From a bacterium (GTDB lineage: Bacteria > T1Sed10-126), in the NCBI GenBank assembly GCA_003554945.1, contig PWHN01000110.1:1-61596 (forward strand): a stretch of 61,596 bases of DNA, given 5' to 3'. A program made the translations under genes and the position numbers. Positions 1 to 8,876 of the stretch are shown here, one piece after another. A model generated the notes under the pieces. The model was not told the DNA's origin. It searched no databases and saw only the letters and a list, made by a program, of their open reading frames with translations. The number at the start of each line of letters is the position of its first letter. The first letter of the stretch is position 1.

Positions 1-243
1 CTTGCCCCGGCTTGCCGTCGAGCCGAGCCGCCGGTTAGCGTTGAAGTGGGTAATCCTGAAAAGAGTATGAAATCTCAGCTTCGCCGGGCCAACCGCTACG
101 ACGCCCGTTTAACTGTTATCTGTGGTCCGCGGGAGCATGAGGCGGGGGAGATCACTTTAAAATATATGGATTCCGGGGAGCAAGAAACGGTTTCTTATAG
201 TGACATTGAAGGATTCGTAAATATAATCAGAGAAAATTTATAA
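1..243 (+). CDS. hisS: Histidyl-tRNA synthetase, C-terminal fragment (cut by window edge)
   Basis: The reading frame is open from base 1 to the TAA at 241-243 and gives about 80 residues. The stretch with KSMKSQLRRANRYDAR, then VICGPREHEAGEITLKYM, matches the end of the anticodon-binding domain of class II HisRS (family pattern: K..Q...A...GA...VI.G..E...G.v.lK.m..G.q). The GTG at 46 is inside the domain and is not the true start, because the frame continues upstream off the window. It lies 15 bases before aspS; hisS-aspS is a common gene pair. HisRS charges tRNA-His in the cytoplasm. The fragment is short, so the call rests on the motif and on the neighbour. Confidence 0.85.
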   Translation, partial: LAPACRRAEPPVSVEVGNPEKSMKSQLRRANRYDARLTVICGPREHEAGEITLKYMDSGEQETVSYSDIEGFVNIIRENL

Positions 244-258
244 AGAAAGGTGACAAAA

Positions 259-2040
259 ATGACAGAAGAAGCGACATCCTACCGGTCCCACTACTGTGGC
301 CGGGTAAGTGAAGCGGAAGTTAATGAAAAAATTAAAGTTGCGGGCTGGGTTGACTCCCGGCGCGACCACGGCGGAGTTATATTTATTGACCTGAGGGACC
401 GCAGCGGACTGCTACAGGTTGTGGTGGACCGCGACCAGGATCCGGAACTTCACGACCTCTTCGGTGAGTTGAGGCGTGAGTATGTGATCCAGGTTGAGGG
501 GAAACTTCGGCCGCGTTCGGAAGAGACGATTAATCCCAATATTGAGACGGGAACTATTGAGCTGGAAGCGGAGAAAATGGAGCTTTTAAATGAAGCCAAG
601 ACACCACCGTTTCCTCTCGACGAGGCGGAACAGACCAGGGAGGATCTGCGGCTTGAATACCGTTACCTGGAACTGCGTCGCTCACGTTTGCAAAAAAATC
701 TTGCTCTGCGGCACCGGGTTTCTCAAAAAGTGCGTAAATATCTGAGCGAGGCCGGTTTCCAGGAGGTCGAGACACCGATATTGACTCGGTCGACTCCGGA
801 AGGAGCAAGGGACTACGTGGTTCCAAGCCGTGTTAACCCCGGCCGTTTTTACGCCTTACCCCAGTCACCGCAGTTGTTCAAGCAGTTGTTGATGTGTGCG
901 GGGACGGACCGTTATTTTCAGATAGTGAAATGTTTTAGAGACGAGGATTTACGTGCTGACCGCCAGCCGGAATTCACACAGATAGACATTGAAGCTTCGT
1001 TTGTCGAGGAAAAAGACATTTATGAAATTTCCGAAGGGGTTGTGAAGGCAGCAGCGGAGGCAGCCGGGGTTGATTTGCCTGAGCCGCCCTTTCCCCGGAT
1101 GAGCTACGAAGAGGCTATGCGCCGCTTTGGAACCGATAAACCGGACCTCCGTTATGAGCTGGAGCTGGAAGAAGTTAGCGATATTTTTCGCGATACGGAG
1201 CTGGGAGTCTTTAAATCGGTGCTTGACAGCGAAGGAATTATAAAAGCGCTGGTTGTGAAGGGCGGGGAGGAGTGGTCACGCTCCCGTCTCGATGAATATA
1301 CGGAATATGCCCAGTCGCTGGGGGCCAAAGGTCTGGCCTGGATAAAGGTCGGAGCCGGGGGCTGGCAGTCGCCGATCGCCAAGTTCCTGTCCGATGAGGA
1401 AAAAGAGGAACTGGTTGAACAGACCGGGCTGGAAAACGGTGATTTGATCTTCTTCATGGCCGATCAACCAAGCGTGGTTAACGGCGTTCTTTCCGAAATC
1501 CGGCGCCGAGTTGCCCGTGAAGAGGACCTTATCGATGACAGCCACGAGTTGCTCTGGGTGACAAAGTTTCCGCTGCTGGAATACAATCAGCGCCAGGGTC
1601 GTTATGAAGCTATGCACCATCCGTTTACAGCTCCGGCGCCAGAATCGAGCGATAAGCTGCCCGACCAGCCCGAGGAGGCTTATTCCCGGGCTTACGATCT
1701 TGTCTGGAATGGGGTTGAAATTGGTGGTGGAAGTATTCGTAATCACCAGGTGGAGCAGCAGGAGCTTATGTTTGAATCGCTGGGAATAGGGGAGGAAGAG
1801 GCCAGCGAGAAGTTTGGTTTTCTTCTTAAAGCGCTTCAGTATGGAGCGCCACCGCATGGGGGAATTGCTTTTGGATTAGATCGACTGTTGATGCTGCTGT
1901 CCGGCGAGGAGACGATTCGTAACGTTATTCCTTTTCCCAAGACGCAGCGTGCGACCGATCCGCTGACCGGTGCGCCGGCAGAAATTTCAGTGGAGCAGCT
2001 ACAGGAATTACATCTGGAGGTCGATGAGCTGGATGAATAA
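259..2040 (+). CDS. aspS: Aspartyl-tRNA synthetase
   Basis: Class IIb synthetase that attaches aspartate to tRNA-Asp. The 593-residue product has the bacterial layout: OB-fold anticodon-binding domain (about 1-110), class II catalytic core with motif 1 around EVETPILTRSTPEGARDY, motif 2 around FRDEDLRADRQPEFTQ (about residue 225), an inserted GAD-type domain (about 290-420), and motif 3 GIAFGLDRLLMLL (about 540). Length is normal for the family. I chose the ATG at 259 because AGAAAGGTGA sits at proper spacing before it; an in-frame GTG at 250 lies inside that ribosome binding site. The end overlaps the phoH start, so the two are probably translationally coupled. Confidence 0.97.
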   Translation: MTEEATSYRSHYCGRVSEAEVNEKIKVAGWVDSRRDHGGVIFIDLRDRSGLLQVVVDRDQDPELHDLFGELRREYVIQVEGKLRPRSEETINPNIETGTIELEAEKMELLNEAKTPPFPLDEAEQTREDLRLEYRYLELRRSRLQKNLALRHRVSQKVRKYLSEAGFQEVETPILTRSTPEGARDYVVPSRVNPGRFYALPQSPQLFKQLLMCAGTDRYFQIVKCFRDEDLRADRQPEFTQIDIEASFVEEKDIYEISEGVVKAAAEAAGVDLPEPPFPRMSYEEAMRRFGTDKPDLRYELELEEVSDIFRDTELGVFKSVLDSEGIIKALVVKGGEEWSRSRLDEYTEYAQSLGAKGLAWIKVGAGGWQSPIAKFLSDEEKEELVEQTGLENGDLIFFMADQPSVVNGVLSEIRRRVAREEDLIDDSHELLWVTKFPLLEYNQRQGRYEAMHHPFTAPAPESSDKLPDQPEEAYSRAYDLVWNGVEIGGGSIRNHQVEQQELMFESLGIGEEEASEKFGFLLKALQYGAPPHGGIAFGLDRLLMLLSGEETIRNVIPFPKTQRATDPLTGAPAEISVEQLQELHLEVDELDE

Positions 2041-2974
2041 ACAGCTGCAGTTGCGTAACGAGGACGAGGTTCTTGCCGTCTGTGGTTCGCTGGACAGCAA
2101 TATCCAGTTACTTGAAGACAAACTTCCGGTGACCGTGATTCCGCGGGGACAGACTTTGATACTTGAAGGGAAGGAAGAGGGAGTATTAAAGACAGTCAAA
2201 ATTCTTGACGATTACCTTGAGATTTTGCGTGAGAATGGCGAGGCGGCGGAATTTTCTGATTTTCTTGACGCCTGGTTTGAGGACGCCGAGAAATCCTCTC
2301 AGATGGCCCGTGACGTTATTATGAAGACGCGCGACGGTCAGCCCGTTTATCCGCGCACCGTAGCTCAGGAACATTTTGTAGAAGCAATTCGAAACCACTC
2401 CGTAGTTTTTGCGATCGGACCCGCGGGGACCGGTAAGACTTACCTTTCTATGGCGATGGCCCTGACTTACCTGCAGCAGAATAGATTTTCACGTATAGTC
2501 CTTGCCCGTCCGGCAGTAGAGGCGGGAGAAAACCTTGGTTTTTTGCCCGGTGATTTGCAGGAAAAAGTAAATCCTTACCTGCGCCCTCTTTACGACGCAA
2601 TATATAATTTGATGGATTTTGAAACCTGTAATGAGCTGCTTGAAGAGGGGATCATCGAAGTGGTGCCGCTGGCTTTTATGCGTGGCCGAACACTTGCCGA
2701 TTCATTTGTTATCCTTGATGAGGCGCAGAACACGACCAGGGCCCAGATGAAGATGTTTTTGACCCGTCTCGGGGTAAACTCCTGTTCGGTAATTAACGGT
2801 GACATTACCCAGATTGACCTGCCGGAAGCCGTGGAGAGCGGCCTGGTTCACGCCCGTCGTGTTCTGGATGGGGTTAAAGGGGTTAGCTTTGTCGAATTTT
2901 CACGTCGTGACGTTATCAGACACGACATCGTAAAAAATATAATTGACGCTTATGAGAAAGAGGGGAACAGATAA
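2024..2974 (+). CDS. phoH: PhoH family ATPase
   Basis: Cytoplasmic P-loop ATPase of the PhoH/PhoL type, linked in other bacteria to RNA metabolism and often encoded beside ybeY, as here. Walker A is GPAGTGKTYLS (about residue 131) and Walker B is VILDEAQNTT (about 229). An N-terminal KH-like region (about 5-70) precedes them, and the length of 316 residues is typical. The frame runs back to 1970 inside aspS, but GGAGG at 2016-2020 points to ATG 2024 (short spacing) or ATG 2033 (long spacing); either start is possible. The start overlaps the aspS stop and the end overlaps pgpH by one base. Confidence 0.93.
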   Translation: MSWMNKQLQLRNEDEVLAVCGSLDSNIQLLEDKLPVTVIPRGQTLILEGKEEGVLKTVKILDDYLEILRENGEAAEFSDFLDAWFEDAEKSSQMARDVIMKTRDGQPVYPRTVAQEHFVEAIRNHSVVFAIGPAGTGKTYLSMAMALTYLQQNRFSRIVLARPAVEAGENLGFLPGDLQEKVNPYLRPLYDAIYNLMDFETCNELLEEGIIEVVPLAFMRGRTLADSFVILDEAQNTTRAQMKMFLTRLGVNSCSVINGDITQIDLPEAVESGLVHARRVLDGVKGVSFVEFSRRDVIRHDIVKNIIDAYEKEGNR

Positions 2975-5181
2975 TGGCTTCAAAAAAAGAGGAGATCAAG
3001 CGCAAATTGAAGCTGCGGCTGGTTGGAATAATTGTTGTTTGCACAGTGCTTGCTATCGGCGCCCTTTCGCTGCCGGTCCGGGAGTCAATAAATCTGCGCG
3101 ACCTGGAAGTAGGGGAAGCAAGTCCGGAAACTTTTCGTGCTCACCGGGATTACCGGCTTTACAATCCAATCGAATCCGAAAAGGCAGAAGAGAAGCAACT
3201 GGCGGCAATAAAACCAAAGTTTACCTTTAATCGTCGGCATACCCTCGAACAGATCGAGTCAATTTCGCCGAAGGTGGCTGAGCTGCGAGAGACTGTCGCC
3301 GAGGAAAATAAAGAGAGTTATCCGAACACGGAAGCGGAGTGGGATAGGTTCACAGAAGTGGCAGAGCTTGTCGGTGATTACGTGCTTGAGGAAGGAATCA
3401 TTGACGACCGGGCTATTTTTGAGAAATTTGAACATCAGAGGGAAATACAGCTCGCAGTTTTTGCAGAAAATTCAGCCGAAGAGTTGGTATCCAGGGAAAA
3501 CATAGATATTTCAGAAGCCAAAAAACTCTGGCTGGAAATGGCGGAACTGGAGGAACGGCTGGATGAAGTGATTGGGATTCTCTACCCCAATTATCCGCAC
3601 AGTCAGGAAGTGCTTGCGCTTTTGCTGGAAATATTGGAACCGAACGTTTTCTTTTCGCAAACACATTTTGACCGGGAAGTGGCAGCGGCGCTTGAAAGAG
3701 CCGAGCCGGTGTATGACGTGATTGGGGAGAATGAAGTGATATTAACTGCAGGAGAAGAGGTATCATTTGAAAAATATGATCTTCTGCAAAGGATGAGCCG
3801 GGCTGATTTTGGTTTTCATCTCTGGATGATGCTCACCAACTTATTCATCGCCAGTCTTATGGTCTTCCTGTTATATCTTTTCCTGCGTTCCTATGAACCT
3901 GAATTTCTGAAGCAGCCGAAAAAAGTCGGGTTACTGGCACTGCTTATTGTAACAATTGTTCTTGTGGCCAAATTTTTTGAACTCCTGCGTCCGGGTCTGC
4001 CAGTTAATTTTGATTTTTTCTTTCCCTTCGCCGCAGCACCGGTGTTGATCACAATTTTACTTAGTCCACAGCTTGCTTTTTTGGTGGTGCCTTTGCTGGC
4101 GATAATTGTTGTTACCTTTTTGGAACTTTCCATTGAACTGCTGGCTGTTTTTATACTGGGAGGAATTGTCGGAATATTTTTCAGCCGTGATGTGGAGCGT
4201 CGAACTACTTTACTGCGCAACGGTGTAATAATAGGTGCGGTGCAACTGCTGGTAGCGGTATTTTTATACGTTCTTCGGACGGCTGATTACTTTTCAATTG
4301 AGCTGGGCGGGATTGTCCTCTGGTCGCTTCTCAACGGGGTTGTTGCCGTTCCCTTCATTACTATAGGTTCGCTCCCCTTCTGGGAGAGCGGATTTGATAT
4401 TACCACCAATTTCAAACTACACGAACTGGCAGATCTCAACCATCCTTTGTTACGTGAATTTTTTCGCAAGTCTCCCGGTTCTTATCAACACAGCATAATT
4501 TTAAGCAACCTCTGTGAGGAGGTTGCCCGTGAGATTGGAGCTAACCCTCTTCTTACCCGTGTGGGCGCTTATTATCACGACATCGGTAAAGCTGCCAACC
4601 CGGAGTATTTCACCGAAAACCAGGGTGAAGAAAACGCCCACGAAGATTTAAAACCGACACTTTCGGCTTCAATACTAAAATCGCATGTAAAGCTTGGCGA
4701 GGAGAAGGCGCGAGAGGCCGACTTGCCTGAAGTTATTATCGATTTTATTTCCCAGCACCAGGGCACAACACTTATGAAATCATTTTACTACAAGGCTCTT
4801 GAGGCCGGCGAAGACGTTACCGAGGATGAGTTTCGTTATCCCGGCCCCGAACCGCAGTTTAAAGAGGTAGCAATACTTATGCTTGGCGATGCAGTGGAGG
4901 CCGCCGGACGATCGCTTGAGAAACCCAACTCTAAAAAAATTAAGGAATTAGTGGAGACGATTGTTTACGATCGTTTTAAAACGGGACAACTCAACGACTG
5001 TGACCTGACTCTTAAGGATCTGAACGTTATTGTTCAGGTCTTTACTCGCATGCTAACCACCATACATCACCGGCGGGTAAGCTATCCGGATGATGAAGAA
5101 ATAGCTGCAGAGAAGAAAAAAAATAAAGAAGACGAGACTGAGGAGCCAGAAGGGGAGGATAAAGAAGAAGGTGAAAATTGA
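2974..5181 (+). CDS. pgpH: 7TM-HD membrane phosphohydrolase (PgpH/YqfF type)
   Basis: 735-residue membrane protein of the 7TMR-HD family; characterised members (Listeria PgpH) hydrolyse cyclic di-AMP. An N-terminal transmembrane segment (about 13-33) is followed by a long extracytoplasmic helical domain (about 40-270), seven hydrophobic segments (about 275-470) and a cytoplasmic HD domain (about 500-660). The HD domain contains SYQHSIILSNL and YYHDIGK, the metal-binding His and His-Asp pair. The last 30 residues are highly acidic. It starts at ATG 2974 in a one-base overlap with phoH and its end overlaps ybeY by 11 bases. The c-di-AMP activity is inferred from the family. Confidence 0.93.
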   Translation: MASKKEEIKRKLKLRLVGIIVVCTVLAIGALSLPVRESINLRDLEVGEASPETFRAHRDYRLYNPIESEKAEEKQLAAIKPKFTFNRRHTLEQIESISPKVAELRETVAEENKESYPNTEAEWDRFTEVAELVGDYVLEEGIIDDRAIFEKFEHQREIQLAVFAENSAEELVSRENIDISEAKKLWLEMAELEERLDEVIGILYPNYPHSQEVLALLLEILEPNVFFSQTHFDREVAAALERAEPVYDVIGENEVILTAGEEVSFEKYDLLQRMSRADFGFHLWMMLTNLFIASLMVFLLYLFLRSYEPEFLKQPKKVGLLALLIVTIVLVAKFFELLRPGLPVNFDFFFPFAAAPVLITILLSPQLAFLVVPLLAIIVVTFLELSIELLAVFILGGIVGIFFSRDVERRTTLLRNGVIIGAVQLLVAVFLYVLRTADYFSIELGGIVLWSLLNGVVAVPFITIGSLPFWESGFDITTNFKLHELADLNHPLLREFFRKSPGSYQHSIILSNLCEEVAREIGANPLLTRVGAYYHDIGKAANPEYFTENQGEENAHEDLKPTLSASILKSHVKLGEEKAREADLPEVIIDFISQHQGTTLMKSFYYKALEAGEDVTEDEFRYPGPEPQFKEVAILMLGDAVEAAGRSLEKPNSKKIKELVETIVYDRFKTGQLNDCDLTLKDLNVIVQVFTRMLTTIHHRRVSYPDDEEIAAEKKKNKEDETEEPEGEDKEEGEN

Positions 5182-5608
5182 GTTAACCAACCAGAGCGGC
5201 TATATCGTCTGTGAAGAGACGGTTAAGTCGCTGGTGGAGCAGGTGCGAGAAAAAGAGCCGGAAATACCCGAAAATCTTTCTATTGTTTTTGTTGATGCAG
5301 AGGCGATAGCCGAACTTAATCGTAAATACTACCGTCGGGATGGCGAAACTGATGTGCTGGCTTTTGACTATGAAAACAATTTTGCTGAAATTATTCTAAA
5401 TCCGAGCCGGCTTGAAAAACAGGCAAAACGTCTCGGCCATAGTGTCGGATACGAGGCAGGAGCTGTTTTAATTCACGGGCTCCTTCACCTGGCCGGTTAT
5501 GACCATACAGAACCGGGTGGAGAGCCAGAACATTTTCGCCGTCAGCGGGAACTTGGAGAGAAGCTAATTACCGGGGAACTGCTTGAGGCCGGAGAGGAGA
5601 AGCAATGA
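5171..5608 (+). CDS. ybeY: YbeY endoribonuclease
   Basis: Zinc-dependent RNase needed for 16S rRNA 3' end maturation and ribosome quality control. The defining three-histidine motif is present as HGLLHLAGYDH (about residue 100), and the length of 145 residues is normal. The GTG at 5171 is preceded by AAGAAGAAG-type purines inside the end of pgpH. The stop overlaps the next start as ATGA. Position between pgpH and a CorC-type protein matches the conserved phoH-pgpH-ybeY cluster; dgkA, cdd and era, which often follow in Firmicutes, are absent here. Confidence 0.95.
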   Translation: MKIELTNQSGYIVCEETVKSLVEQVREKEPEIPENLSIVFVDAEAIAELNRKYYRRDGETDVLAFDYENNFAEIILNPSRLEKQAKRLGHSVGYEAGAVLIHGLLHLAGYDHTEPGGEPEHFRRQRELGEKLITGELLEAGEEKQ

Positions 5609-6906
5609 ATCTGAACCTGTGGGTGTATCTTCTTGGTCTGGCAATTTTATTAACTATGTCGGCGTTTTTCTCCGGCTCGGAGACAGCGCTCACAGCGCTT
5701 GGAAAACTGCGGACCAAGCGGCTTTTAACTGAGCTGGACTCCGAACAGAGTAACTTTGCGCAGAATTTAGTTTACTGGCTGGAAAACAGCCAGGAAATTT
5801 TAATCAGTATTTTGATCTGGAACAACCTGGTAAATATTGCTGCCTCCTCACTGGCAACCGTGGTGGCCGTGGGAATCTTTCAGGAAGCGTTTGATTTCGC
5901 CGATTCTATGTTGATGGGAAGCGGCGCGGCGGTGGGAGTGATGACCTTTTTAATACTACTATTTGGAGAGATTACTCCCAAGAGTTATGCCGAGTCCAAC
6001 AGTGAACTTTTTGCCCGATATGTTCTCACACCAATAATTTTCAGCACCCGGCTAATTCGGCCTATTATCTGGCTGTTGAGGGGACTTTCCCGATTTAATA
6101 TTCATCTGCTTGGAGGAAAAATGCAAAAACGGCCTGGTAAGATAACCGAAGAGGAGTTAAAAAAGCTGGTTCTTGCCGGTCGTCACGAGGGAACTCTCGA
6201 GGAGACGGAGTTGAAGATGCTGCATAGTGTCTTCGAGTTTGACGAGACAGTTGTGCGGGAGATCATGGTGCCTCGGACAGATGTTTCGGCCCTGGAAGTT
6301 AACAGCAGTTTTAAAAAGGTAATGAAACTGGCCCGCCGGACGGGGCTCAGCCGCATCCCTGTTTACGAAGAAAAACTTGATAATATTGTCGGTATTTTAA
6401 ATATTAAAGATTTCATCACCCGGATGGACGAGTCGGACCGAGATGAATTTGATCTTCGGCAGATAGTGCGTCCCCCCTATTTTGTGCCGGAAAGCAAGCG
6501 GGTTAACAAGTTGCTCTCCAACTTTCGGCGGCACAGGGTTCACATGGCCGTAGTTGTTGATGAATATGGCGGGACCAGCGGAATTGTTACGCTGGAGGAT
6601 GTACTGGAGGAAATTGTCGGTGAAATCGAGGATGAATACGACGATCAGCGCCAGTGGATAGAGGGACTTGAGGAGGGAAGTTACCTGATTGACGCCAGAA
6701 TTGACCTGGATGATCTTGAGGAGAGTCTTGAGCTTGAGCTGCCAACACAGAGGTATGACTCACTTGGTGGAATGATGATAGAAGAAATGGGAAAAATTCC
6801 TGAACCGGGAGAAAAAATTGAATATAACGGCAATGAATATTTTGTGGCTGAAGCCGACGAAAAGAAGGTAAAAAAGGTTAAACTGGTTCTCGTGAACGGG
6901 AGTTGA
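5605..6906 (+). CDS. CNNM/CorC-type transporter-associated protein with CBS domains (hemolysin-like)
   Basis: 433-residue membrane protein with the DUF21/CNNM transmembrane region (about 1-180, including SAFFSGSETALTALGKLR and FGEITPKSYAESN), two CBS domains (about 210-340, with REIMVPRTDV at the start) and a C-terminal CorC_HlyC domain (about 350-430). Relatives (CNNM, CorC, MpfA) are tied to Mg2+ or Co2+ efflux and magnesium homeostasis; the old name hemolysin is misleading. Start ATG overlaps the ybeY stop. Metal specificity cannot be told from sequence. A divergent MgtE-like gene lies about 4 kb downstream. Confidence 0.88.
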   Translation: MNLNLWVYLLGLAILLTMSAFFSGSETALTALGKLRTKRLLTELDSEQSNFAQNLVYWLENSQEILISILIWNNLVNIAASSLATVVAVGIFQEAFDFADSMLMGSGAAVGVMTFLILLFGEITPKSYAESNSELFARYVLTPIIFSTRLIRPIIWLLRGLSRFNIHLLGGKMQKRPGKITEEELKKLVLAGRHEGTLEETELKMLHSVFEFDETVVREIMVPRTDVSALEVNSSFKKVMKLARRTGLSRIPVYEEKLDNIVGILNIKDFITRMDESDRDEFDLRQIVRPPYFVPESKRVNKLLSNFRRHRVHMAVVVDEYGGTSGIVTLEDVLEEIVGEIEDEYDDQRQWIEGLEEGSYLIDARIDLDDLEESLELELPTQRYDSLGGMMIEEMGKIPEPGEKIEYNGNEYFVAEADEKKVKKVKLVLVNGS

Positions 6907-6911
6907 ATTAG

Positions 6912-7661
6912 TTGGGGTATCGTGAAATAGAGGGGATTGTGCTTGGCCGGCGAGAAAGTTTTGATACCGACCAGGAGATTTATTTGCTAACTCGCCGGGA
7001 GGGGAGCATGCAGGTGAGAGCACCTCATGCTCAGGCCAGTCAAAAAACTTATTGCGGCCGTCTTGAACCGCCCAATTTACTGCAGACCCGTCTCTATCGT
7101 TCACGGCGTAATTCTCGCTGGACGCTTTCGCAGCTTGAAATCGTCACTCCATTCGCCAGTTTGATGGAGCATCCTGAATGTCGCCGGCATCTCTGGCCTC
7201 TCTTATCTCTTCACAGGGATATTTTCCCGGAGGGAGAAGCTTCTGGCCCCGGTTATCGACGTCTGATTGAGGGGCTTAAAATAATGCAAAATTCCAGCGT
7301 CGGGCCGCTATTGATTGTTGACAGAATTCTGGTCCAGACGGCTCGACAGGCAGGTGTCGAACCAGATTTTTCACGCTGTTTCTTTTGCGATTCTCAAAGG
7401 TCACGTCTCTGGCGTCTGCGACCGGGGCGGGGTTTGCTCTGTGAACGGTGTTTTGACGGCGCTTCAGCCTCGGATATACAATTTGGTGACGCGGTTCGTG
7501 CTGCTTACGAAAGCTTCAGCAGTTTAGCCTGGGAAGAGGTTAAAAATATACGATTTAACCGGAAAACACTTGTCAATCTGGAGTCTCTTATGTATCGTTT
7601 CTTCCATTATCATCTGGACATTTCATTAGACGCCTACAGGGTCAGTAAAAGTTTGGCCTGA
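6912..7661 (+). CDS. recO: DNA repair protein RecO
   Basis: Recombination mediator of the RecFOR pathway that loads RecA on SSB-coated DNA. The 249-residue product begins GYREIEGIVLGRRE, the RecO OB-fold start, and carries four cysteines in the pattern CFFC...CERC (about residues 155-180), the zinc site seen in Gram-positive-type RecO. The start is a TTG at 6912, with GGGAG about nine bases upstream at the end of the preceding gene. It is the last gene of the run that starts at aspS; repeats follow it. Confidence 0.88.
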   Translation: MGYREIEGIVLGRRESFDTDQEIYLLTRREGSMQVRAPHAQASQKTYCGRLEPPNLLQTRLYRSRRNSRWTLSQLEIVTPFASLMEHPECRRHLWPLLSLHRDIFPEGEASGPGYRRLIEGLKIMQNSSVGPLLIVDRILVQTARQAGVEPDFSRCFFCDSQRSRLWRLRPGRGLLCERCFDGASASDIQFGDAVRAAYESFSSLAWEEVKNIRFNRKTLVNLESLMYRFFHYHLDISLDAYRVSKSLA

Positions 7662-7684
7662 CATGTATGCCAGTTTGAATTTGA

Positions 7685-7846
7685 CGTCATTCCGGACAAG
7701 CGACCGGAGGGAGCGCGATCCGGAATCCATGTTGAAGTTTAGACGGTTATCATTCAAAACCATCCCCCCTTTCTTTTTCCCCCCTTGAAGGGGGGAAAGA
7801 CAAAGGGGGGTGAAAAATGGATTGCGGGTCGGAGCCCGCAATGACG
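7685..7846 (+). repeat. Palindromic repeat cluster (GTCATT-stem element, C/T-rich nested hairpin, GGATT-stem-AATGACG element)
   Basis: Three parts sit side by side. At 7685-7730 CGTCATTCCGGA pairs with TCCGGAATCCA. At 7763-7811 a C/T-rich half pairs with a G/A-rich half around CCTTGAAGG. At 7819-7846 GGATTGCGGG pairs with CCCGCAATGACG. The second and third parts recur together at 12494-12574, 25679-25763 and, with the hairpin inverted, 36038-36113. The rest of the recO-glyQ gap (7847-8012) has no gene or T-box that I can see; it shares AGGGGCGCCAAAC (7887 on) with 26056 on. Confidence 0.85.
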
Positions 7847-8012
7847 ATCGTTGGATCAAGCCCTGGGACGTGGTTCCCACAATTATAGGGGCGCCAAACA
7901 GTTATTATAAAGGTTTAACGTGCCTGTTAAGTGCCGCTGATTTGCGCCGGGAACAGGCGTCAAACAACCACGATTTTACAATCACAGATTAACCTAAATA
8001 GGATGTTTAAGA

Positions 8013-8876
8013 ATGAACTTTAACGAAATTCAATTAGCGCTTGGAGAATACTGGGCCGACCAGGACTGTCTGCTGGCCCAGCCGACTGATATTGAGGTAG
8101 GGGCCGGTACTTTTAATCCCCATACTTTTCTACGTGTGCTTGGCCCCGACCCCTACCGGGTAGCTTACGTGGAACCCTGCCGTCGTCCAGCCGACGGCCG
8201 TTACGGTGAAAACCCGAACCGCCTCGGTTATTACTACCAATACCAGGTTATTCTCAAACCTGCACCGGCTGACGTCCAGGACATTTATCTTGAATCACTT
8301 GTTCATCTTGGTATTGACCCGGATATTCACGATTTCCGGTTTGTAGAGGACAACTGGGAGTCGCCGACACTTGGAGCCTGGGGTCTTGGCTGGGAAGTGT
8401 GGCTTGACGGCATGGAAATAACGCAGTTCACCTATTTTCAGCAGGTGGGCGGAGTTGATCTTGAACCTGTCTCCGTCGAGCTAACTTACGGACTGGAAAG
8501 AATTGCGATGTATCTCCAGGAAGTGGAGAATGTTTTCGACATATCATGGGACGGCAAACATTCTTACGGAGATATTCATCTGGAGTCGGAGAAGGAATAC
8601 TCCCGATATTTCTTTGAGACCGCCGGGCCTGATTTTTTACGTGATGAATTTAAAAAATGGGAGGACGAAGTAGAAACCTGCCTGGAGGCGGGGCTGGTTA
8701 TTCCTGCCTACGACGGTGTTATGAAGCTTTCCCACCTGTTTAACAGCATGGACGCCCGAGGTGTTCTCAGTATCGCCGATCGAACAGCATACGTGGCTCG
8801 TGTGCGCAAGGCAGCCAATCAAGTGGCGGCGCTTTACCTCGACAAGCGTTATCCCGAGGAGGACGACCAGCAATGA
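8013..8876 (+). CDS. glyQ: Glycyl-tRNA synthetase alpha subunit
   Basis: Catalytic class II subunit of the alpha2beta2 bacterial glycyl-tRNA synthetase, which makes glycyl-adenylate and charges tRNA-Gly. The 287-residue product has the family landmarks: an N-terminal [25 protein letters not shown], and [16 protein letters not shown] in the active-site region. The ATG at 8013 has only a weak ribosome binding site (AGGA) upstream. The gene overlaps glyS by four bases (ATGA), which keeps subunits in equal amounts. No T-box leader is visible upstream. Confidence 0.97.
   Translation: MNFNEIQLALGEYWADQDCLLAQPTDIEVGAGTFNPHTFLRVLGPDPYRVAYVEPCRRPADGRYGENPNRLGYYYQYQVILKPAPADVQDIYLESLVHLGIDPDIHDFRFVEDNWESPTLGAWGLGWEVWLDGMEITQFTYFQQVGGVDLEPVSVELTYGLERIAMYLQEVENVFDISWDGKHSYGDIHLESEKEYSRYFFETAGPDFLRDEFKKWEDEVETCLEAGLVIPAYDGVMKLSHLFNSMDARGVLSIADRTAYVARVRKAANQVAALYLDKRYPEEDDQQ

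Noticed and set aside
1276-1857. Long antisense frame (193 codons) opposite aspS
   Set aside because: It lies wholly within a well-supported gene, has no ribosome binding site and its translation matches nothing; it is a shadow of aspS.
1970-2023. Longer N-terminus of phoH inside aspS
   Set aside because: No ribosome binding site before it; GGAGG at 2016 supports starts at 2024 or 2033.
7847-8012. T-box riboswitch before glyQ
   Set aside because: No T-box core (UGGN-type antiterminator sequence) and no specifier stem could be found; likewise none before ilvN or leuA.
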